Shown here piece after piece: positions 50,960 through 55,714 of a DNA stretch of 55,714 nucleotides. Positions within the stretch are counted from its first letter, which is position 1. Each line of letters starts with the position of its first letter. The DNA comes from JARRQB01 sp965368585 (GTDB taxonomy: Bacteria > Pseudomonadota > Gammaproteobacteria > Chromatiales > Chromatiaceae). The notes beneath the pieces are model-generated. The model was given only the letters and a program-made list of their open reading frames with translations, was not told the origin of the DNA and ran no database searches. The stretch lies in contig CBDUNM010000017.1 in NCBI GenBank assembly GCA_965368585.1, positions 1-55,714 on the forward strand. The letters are read 5' to 3'. Position numbers and translations under genes: made by a program.

Positions 50960-52020
50960 CTGATGACTGCCTTATGACCGTCATGCAGGCGCGCAGTAGG
51001 GTTAAGAATTGTCTGATCACCCGGCAAAAGGCCCGACAGTACTAATTGGTAGCCCTCGTGCACTCGACCGAGTTCCAGACTGCGAAAACGCGCAACGCCA
51101 TTTTGATCGACGACAAAAACGCCTGGTATTCCGGCTCGTGGTGTGACGGCGGATTGCAAAACACCAACGGCCAGTTCGTTTCGCAGATGCAGCTGAGCCT
51201 GTCCGTAGGCGCCCGTTGTGGTAACGATGTCGGGGTGGAGTGCCAACGTTACCTTGACTCGACGGGTGGCTGAGTCCGCAGACGGTACGATGCGTAATAC
51301 CTTACCGGGGAGCACTGCGCCATCATCAAGTTTGACCGGTAGGCTGGTACCAACCTCAATTGAACCGATCATCGACACCGGCACGTAGACTTCCATCTCC
51401 CGTGGCGCAAGACTCTCCAGCAGCAACACGGGTGACTGGGCGCCTGCAAGGGCGCCGGGGTCAAGGAGCCGTCCGACGACCACCGCCTCTTCCGGCGCCA
51501 GCAGTTTCACGTGATGCCATTCGGCCAGACGTACTTCCAGTTCAGCTTTTGCACGTTCCAGCTCAGCTTGCGCTGCAATGGCCGTGACCTGTGCATCCCG
51601 CAGTTGATCTTTGGCCAATGCCTGGGTCTTGGCCAGCTTGCGAAAGCGTTCAACATCTTCCGTGGCGTCATTCAGGGACGCTGTTGCTGTGGTGATGCTG
51701 GCCTTTGCCTTATTTATTGCGGCTTTGGTCTCTGCTGGATCGATTTCAGCAAGGAGTTGGCCTTTGTGTACCCTGTCGCCTTCGTGGACAAATACGTTGT
51801 GAACAAAACCGTCCAGCCTCGAAGCGATCTTAACTCCACGGGCCGGTACCACTTGACCTGGCACCCACAACACTTGTGGAAATGCTATCTGCCGAACTAT
51901 CTCAGTCTGGGCCTCGTAGGCAATGACCGGCTTGGATGACGGCGCATTCCCGTCCTGTACGCACCCTGCTAACGGGACGAGGGCCATTCCGACCACACAG
52001 TGCCAGATTGCACGATTCAT
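50956..52020 (-). CDS. RND efflux periplasmic adaptor (membrane fusion) lipoprotein
   Basis: This is a 354-residue HlyD/AcrA-type adaptor. The N-terminus has a lipobox LAGC with Cys20, so it is lipid-anchored. Then come the lipoyl-like part (LDGFVHNVFVHEGDRVHKGQLLAEIDP), an alpha-hairpin of about 60 residues (AAINKAKASITTATASLNDATEDVERFRKL), and the beta-barrel (VYVPVSMIGSIEVGTSLPVKLDDG). It overlaps tetR upstream and the RND gene downstream, each by 4 bases, forming a tight three-gene operon. Confidence 0.92.
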   Translation of the reverse strand: MNRAIWHCVVGMALVPLAGCVQDGNAPSSKPVIAYEAQTEIVRQIAFPQVLWVPGQVVPARGVKIASRLDGFVHNVFVHEGDRVHKGQLLAEIDPAETKAAINKAKASITTATASLNDATEDVERFRKLAKTQALAKDQLRDAQVTAIAAQAELERAKAELEVRLAEWHHVKLLAPEEAVVVGRLLDPGALAGAQSPVLLLESLAPREMEVYVPVSMIGSIEVGTSLPVKLDDGAVLPGKVLRIVPSADSATRRVKVTLALHPDIVTTTGAYGQAQLHLRNELAVGVLQSAVTPRAGIPGVFVVDQNGVARFRSLELGRVHEGYQLVLSGLLPGDQTILNPTARLHDGHKAVIR

Positions 52021-52622
52021 GGTGAATCCCCGATGGCGCGAGACATCAGCGTCAACACATGTTGAGCAATTACTTCTGGATCATCATGTGCTGCCTGCCC
52101 CCCTGGAAGGAACCGACGTACCGGCGCGGTTTCAAAGTGAAAGAGAATCAGGCCAGCTAAAGAAATGGCCAGTAGATGGGCATCACAACCTGGGGCCAAT
52201 TCTTCAGCCAGGCTGGATATCGCCTGAAATGGGCGCTCGAAGACCTGTTTCGCGGTGATACGCAGGCGCGTTTCATCACCATCAAGAAGTTCGCGCTGTA
52301 ACAGGACCCGGAAATCGGGGTCTTCAGCCATTAACGTAGTGAAACGGGTGATGAATTGCGCAAGCCTTTCCTTTGGAGAACCGTTGATACCCACTGCTTC
52401 GACGATGGCATCGGCTTTATCCGAAAAAGCGAATTCCATGGTCGCCAGATAGAGGCTCTGCTTATCGGGAAAGTGGTGATAGAGGCTTGCAGCTCGGATA
52501 TCACAAGACTTTGCGATATCGCGTACGGAAACGCCCGCGTAGCCATGCTGGGCAAACAGTCGTTTGGAATTGGCCAGGACCATGGTTCGCGTATCGATTT
52601 TGCGATCAGAATCTGCCTTCAT
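52017..52622 (-). CDS. TetR/AcrR-family transcriptional regulator
   Basis: This 201-residue regulator is the first gene of the tetR-adaptor-RND operon. The N-terminal helix-turn-helix is YAGVSVRDIAKSCDIRAASLYHHFPDKQSLYLATMEFA, at about residues 26-64, the classic TetR DNA-binding domain. The C-terminal ligand-binding domain is helical, with KERLAQFITRFTTLMAEDPDFRVLLQRELLDGDE. A 20-bp palindrome starts seven bases upstream of its ATG, so it probably represses its own operon. Its ligand is presumably a pump substrate. Confidence 0.92.
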   Translation of the reverse strand: MKADSDRKIDTRTMVLANSKRLFAQHGYAGVSVRDIAKSCDIRAASLYHHFPDKQSLYLATMEFAFSDKADAIVEAVGINGSPKERLAQFITRFTTLMAEDPDFRVLLQRELLDGDETRLRITAKQVFERPFQAISSLAEELAPGCDAHLLAISLAGLILFHFETAPVRRFLPGGQAAHDDPEVIAQHVLTLMSRAIGDSP

Positions 52623-52628
52623 GGCAAC

Positions 52629-52648
52629 TACCTAACGTTCGTTTGGTA
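52629..52648 (-). promoter_or_regulatory. Palindromic operator candidate for the TetR-family regulator
   Basis: The sequence TACCTAACGTTCGTTTGGTA reads ACC-N-AACG-NN-CGTT-N-GGT in its centre and is symmetric at 16 of 20 positions. The AACG/CGTT core resembles operators of AcrR/TtgR-like regulators. It lies between the tetR start and its presumed promoter, the normal place for autorepression. Confidence 0.7.
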
Positions 52649-53120
52649 ATAAGATTGGCACAGCAAAGCGATTTCTTCAAATGCAGTCCGCTCTGCAAAG
52701 GCTCCTGATGCGAATGCCTGCTTCCTGGACTATTCCGGTTAAAGGCCGCCGAGAAGCAAATTTCGCTCTGCTGAAAGGCGGGTTGCCGCCTGGCTAGACA
52801 TGTCTCGTGACGGCGAGTCGAACAGAGACCACCAACCTCACCACGAAGGGCCCGCTTAGCATGGAGCTGCCGGTCGTCGGTCGCTTGGTGAACGGCTGTT
52901 CCGTAACAGGAACGGCCATTCACCGGCTAGGCGATCCCGCTGTCAGGATGCTCGATACTGCTGGGTCGGCTAACTGGCGCTCCCGGCCAGGAGCGGTCCA
53001 TTAACAATCAACAATAGACCCCGCCAGGGCGGACCATAACGAGGTCATCGTGCCCACTTTCCGTTTCTGGGCCAGAAGCAAAGCAGACCCTACCGACCTG
53101 AACTGAAAAGCGGGATCATT
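52649..53120. other. Intergenic region between tetR and the beta-helix gene
   Basis: About 470 bases with no credible gene. It includes one copy of a diverged repeat (52861-52925). The last part (about 53045-53090) has the flavour of short decaying intergenic repeats. No terminator for the beta-helix gene was identified. Confidence 0.4.
52861..52925 (+). repeat. Diverged direct repeat, copy 1
   Basis: ATGGAGCTGCCGGTCGTC begins this ~65-base copy. It shares AGCTGCCGGTCGTC, then TGGyGAACrGC, then CCATTCAC with the copy at 55582-55645, in the same order and similar spacing. The beta-helix gene lies between the two. Confidence 0.6.
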
Positions 53121-54821
53121 TCAATTCTGGTACCTGCAGACGCCCGCTCCGGGTGCGACCCGGCTGAAGTCGACCTTCTCGCCGAGAGACAGCAATTGTA
53201 TTTCACAGCCGTCCACGGCGTGGGTGAAGTCAAAACTGTTACGAGCTATCGTGGCGCCCGCCGCGTTATGAAGTTCAATCCCGAAGGCCTGACTGGAGCA
53301 TTCATTTCGAACCACCTCGACATCATCCGCGTGCTCCAGACTGACGCAAGTCTGGCTGCCTGAGCAATCGTTTCCACGCACAATCGCACTGACCGAGGGG
53401 ACTCCGAATGCCAGGTTTACCAAGTCTATGATGTGGAAGCAGTAGGTGTTTGCAGACTCCGAGGACTGACAATCGTTGCCGATGACTCTCAGGCTGCTGG
53501 ACAAAGGAGCCAATTGTGGCCCCTGCGGGCGCCAAGTGCCGATTGGGCCCGCTTCAGGATGCGCTGCGTGCGCCGCTGGGTCGAATGCCAGTTCAGCCCA
53601 ACGTAAATTATTGGGATAGCCCAGCGCAGCGCCCATGCCTTGAATCACAACCACACAACCCAGACTGCTGGGTACGTCCGTTGCCCCTCCAGCCATTTCA
53701 GGTGGCAACAGGAAGGAGTCGCACTGCAGATCGTTGCCCTTAACCAGGACACGCGAATCGCCGACTTCGTAGATCTGCAGGCAATTGGCCCTGCAGCCAT
53801 CCGTTGTGTTGTTTTTCCACACCATAGTGCCACCTGTGTAGCCGACCGCACCCGGCCCGAAGCGACAATTGCGGAACGTGCACGAATCAAAGGTTACGTC
53901 ACCTTCGGCAGGCGTGACGCCGAGCAGCCCCCCATTGACCGATCCGAGGGCGTCTCCATCCACGTCACCGTCAAGGTCATAGTTGGAGGTCAGGATCACG
54001 CCACCAAGTATCGTGATACAGGAGCATGCGTTTTCAAAGGGTCCGAACTCGGGAGTGCTGTAGCCGTCCACTTCAACTCCCGAAATCGCAACGTCCTGCC
54101 GCGTTGTCGCGGGGGCGGCTTCGGGGTTATGCCAGTCAATGCTGTTGATAATGTTGATGCACAGTACCTCGTCGCCAAACGTCCACAAATCTCCGATCAT
54201 CGCGCTGCGGCAGCGAAGATTTTTGACTTTGATCCGGTTGGCGCGGTCATCTGGATGTTCGCCGGATTGCAAGGGTGTTTTGTAGAACGCGAACAGAGCC
54301 GGTGCTGAACGGGTTGTTGATCCGTCCACGGGCGGACGGGGAAACGGCGGCGGCTTCGGTTCGCCGAGTTCCTTGCCCCCACCCGGCGCCTCCCATATCT
54401 CGTAGTTGAATTCGTCGGTACAGGTTACCGTGGTGTGTGCCGCACCGACTCCTCTGAGCGTCCCGTCGAAATCCGGGACAATCACAGGACGACCAATCTT
54501 GTAAGTTCCGGAGACCAGCCGGACCACGCCACCTTTGTCGGTGTTTCGCAACGCCCATTCCAGGTTGTCGTGATCGTCCCAGCCATTGGGAAGCACTTTC
54601 CAGCCTTTGCCTCGTCGGAAAAGGTGTGCGGAGTCGGGATTGTCCTCAGGGGCTAACGTACCGTTGCCGTAATCATCCTCGGCGTTACCCCAGCCTTCCG
54701 GCTCGTTGTTGCTGGGCTTGAGGCGCGCATATATAGCCGAGGGTGCAACAAGCCCTCCTACTAGAACGCTTACGCTGCTTAGCTGGCCGATGAACCTTCG
54801 TCTTGAAACGTTATTCTGCAT
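53121..54821 (-). CDS. Tat-exported right-handed parallel beta-helix protein, cysteine-rich
   Basis: This 566-residue protein starts with a twin-arginine signal (SRRRFIGQL, residues 6-14, then a hydrophobic core ending near YA). The mature part begins with a pectate-lyase-like segment: NLEWALRNTDKGGVVRLVSGTYKIGRPVIVPDFDGTLRGVG. Repeated beta-helix rungs follow with the style FDSCTFRNCRFGPGAVGYTGGTMVWKNNTTDGC, RVIGNDCQSS and AIVRGNDCSGSQTCVSL. About 18 cysteines occur, many at equivalent rung positions, which suggests disulfide stapling. GGAGA stands before the ATG. No catalytic residues were identified, so substrate and activity are open; a polysaccharide-related role is inferred from the fold. 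It is alone in its transcription unit. Confidence 0.8.
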   Translation of the reverse strand: MQNNVSRRRFIGQLSSVSVLVGGLVAPSAIYARLKPSNNEPEGWGNAEDDYGNGTLAPEDNPDSAHLFRRGKGWKVLPNGWDDHDNLEWALRNTDKGGVVRLVSGTYKIGRPVIVPDFDGTLRGVGAAHTTVTCTDEFNYEIWEAPGGGKELGEPKPPPFPRPPVDGSTTRSAPALFAFYKTPLQSGEHPDDRANRIKVKNLRCRSAMIGDLWTFGDEVLCINIINSIDWHNPEAAPATTRQDVAISGVEVDGYSTPEFGPFENACSCITILGGVILTSNYDLDGDVDGDALGSVNGGLLGVTPAEGDVTFDSCTFRNCRFGPGAVGYTGGTMVWKNNTTDGCRANCLQIYEVGDSRVLVKGNDLQCDSFLLPPEMAGGATDVPSSLGCVVVIQGMGAALGYPNNLRWAELAFDPAAHAAHPEAGPIGTWRPQGPQLAPLSSSLRVIGNDCQSSESANTYCFHIIDLVNLAFGVPSVSAIVRGNDCSGSQTCVSLEHADDVEVVRNECSSQAFGIELHNAAGATIARNSFDFTHAVDGCEIQLLSLGEKVDFSRVAPGAGVCRYQN

Positions 54822-55714
54822 CGTCTTTCTCCGGTGGGCTTTTTTGCTCCTCGTGTCTTAACGATTAACGCTGCTGTTGCAAACGGCAAAGACGGAACTC
54901 CGACGTTTTTCCGAACATTTTATTGTCGATGAAAAACAGGGAGTTACCTAGGGCTCCTGTCAGTCGTTGGATACCCTTTCGGGGCGATCATTCGTTGCGC
55001 GAACCTTGATGCCGAGTAGAGATGAGTCGGCATTAGAAAGTGGAAGTAGCGACAGAGGTTCTCGAAGGCCCGGTGTATGTTATTTTCGGACTGCTGCACC
55101 GCACAATGCTAACGAATGCATTGTGCTTGTTGTGGACATCAGCCTAGCTCCAGCGACTGACGGCTGGCTGGAAGCGCCAGTTCGCTGCACCATCCCCTCA
55201 AGGCATTCTGGCTGCCGAATCACTCCACCCGGCTATGATCGTTGCTGTTTGCCGACCTGTCGTTCAACGGGGCAGACCCCACCGGCAGCAGTGTGTCGTC
55301 TCCGGTCGCTCAGGAAATAAAAAAGCTGCCACTCAGTGAGATTTCCTGGCCTATGTCCGGTGACCATCCCATTGCAGTCGCTGCCAGGTCGAATCCCCCC
55401 GGCAGCTCCGGCCGACCTGTTGCCGGTGGTCAGGAGCCCTGTGCGACCGCTTCACTCTGAAACCAGCCGATGAACCTCGGACTGCTTGACCGGCAGTTCA
55501 GGGTTGCTGCCGGACCGACCTCGGTCAGCGCAAAGCGATCTGACACCGACCCTGCTCGATTCGCGAATGTCTCTTGTGCGCATGCAGCTGCCGGTCGTCA
55601 GATACGTGGCGAACAGCAGATCATGACCGGTTGCGCCCATTCACATTAGCGCCACATAGCTGAGCGTGATCACGATAATTGATGTGGCCATGTTCACGCT
55701 GTTTGAGGGTGCTG
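54822..55714. other. Non-coding stretch at the window end
   Basis: Nearly 900 bases without a supported gene. Frames such as 54967-55320 show no family features. The part next to the beta-helix start probably holds its promoter. The right part contains a second repeat copy (55582-55645) and a related phrase near 55404. The region continues past the window edge. Confidence 0.45.
55582..55645 (+). repeat. Diverged direct repeat, copy 2
   Basis: ATGCAGCTGCCGGTCGTC begins this copy; it then matches copy 1 at the TGGCGAACAGC and CCCATTCAC parts. The two copies bracket the beta-helix gene in direct orientation about 2.7 kb apart. Confidence 0.6.

Noticed and set aside
54967..55320. Plus-strand ORF of 117 aa downstream of the beta-helix start
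   Set aside because: Arg/Pro/Cys-rich shadow-like composition and no ribosome site.
47033..55714. Second attachment site (direct repeat of the tRNA-Ser 3' end)
   Set aside because: No copy of the T-arm/acceptor sequence was found to the right within the window.
1..55714. CRISPR array or defence island
   Set aside because: No regularly spaced repeats and no cas, restriction or toxin-antitoxin genes were recognised.

Overview
The window is a GC-rich gammaproteobacterial chromosome segment. The organism looks like a motile, polarly flagellated bacterium with a sulfur-oxidiser flavour. The grounds are the Pseudomonas/Vibrio-type flagellar order with flhF, fleN and fliA, a MotC/MotD stator pair, a ParC-type chemotaxis-positioning ATPase, a sulfide:quinone-reductase-like flavoprotein beside a TauE/SafE-type exporter, and a TAXI-type TRAP transporter. 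No ribosomal gene is present, so the taxon is an inference.

Layout. 1-2667: 3' part of secD, then secF. 2812-2910: a probable dispersed repeat. 2990-6763: an ABC permease/ATPase pair (ybbP/ybbA-like) on the minus strand, overlapping head to head with tesA. 7098-11356: TAXI binding protein, fused TRAP permease and a universal stress protein. 11534-22150: FimV-like LysM protein, HerA-like ATPase, SQR-like flavoprotein, TauE/SafE exporter, glucokinase, YadGH-type ABC exporter, UMF1-type MFS protein and a YugP-type zinc peptidase. 22151-22294 carries a well-formed gene start on the minus strand that runs into yugP antisense, probably a truncated gene.

22349-42253 is one long flagellar/chemotaxis block on the plus strand. 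A sigma-54-like promoter precedes fliLMNOPQR-flhBA-flhF-fleN-fliA. A perfect hairpin closes fliA. A sigma-28-like promoter precedes cheYZAB-motCD-parC, a ParP-like CheW protein, cheW, a small basic ORF and a DUF2802 protein. The set covers the C-ring and export gate, polar placement of the flagellum, the motility sigma factor, the signalling kinase core, stators and array positioning. fliK, the hook/basal-body genes and flagellin are outside the window.

42371-46883 holds a DUF4197 protein, an AsmA-family protein, a methyltransferase and a YbaK-type deacylase. A tRNA-Ser(GGA) gene lies at 47033-47123. Beyond it the character changes: a gene-poor stretch with a 27-bp tandem duplication, a tetR-MFP-RND efflux operon with a palindromic operator, and a Tat-exported cysteine-rich beta-helix protein flanked by diverged direct repeats. 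This looks like accessory DNA next to a tRNA, but no second attachment site is visible inside the window.

Most promising leads: the split ParP-like gene with an A5 run at the junction, the orphan gene start antisense to yugP, the 35-residue repeats that replace a P2 domain in CheA, the SQR-like protein lacking one catalytic cysteine, and the beta-helix/repeat region.
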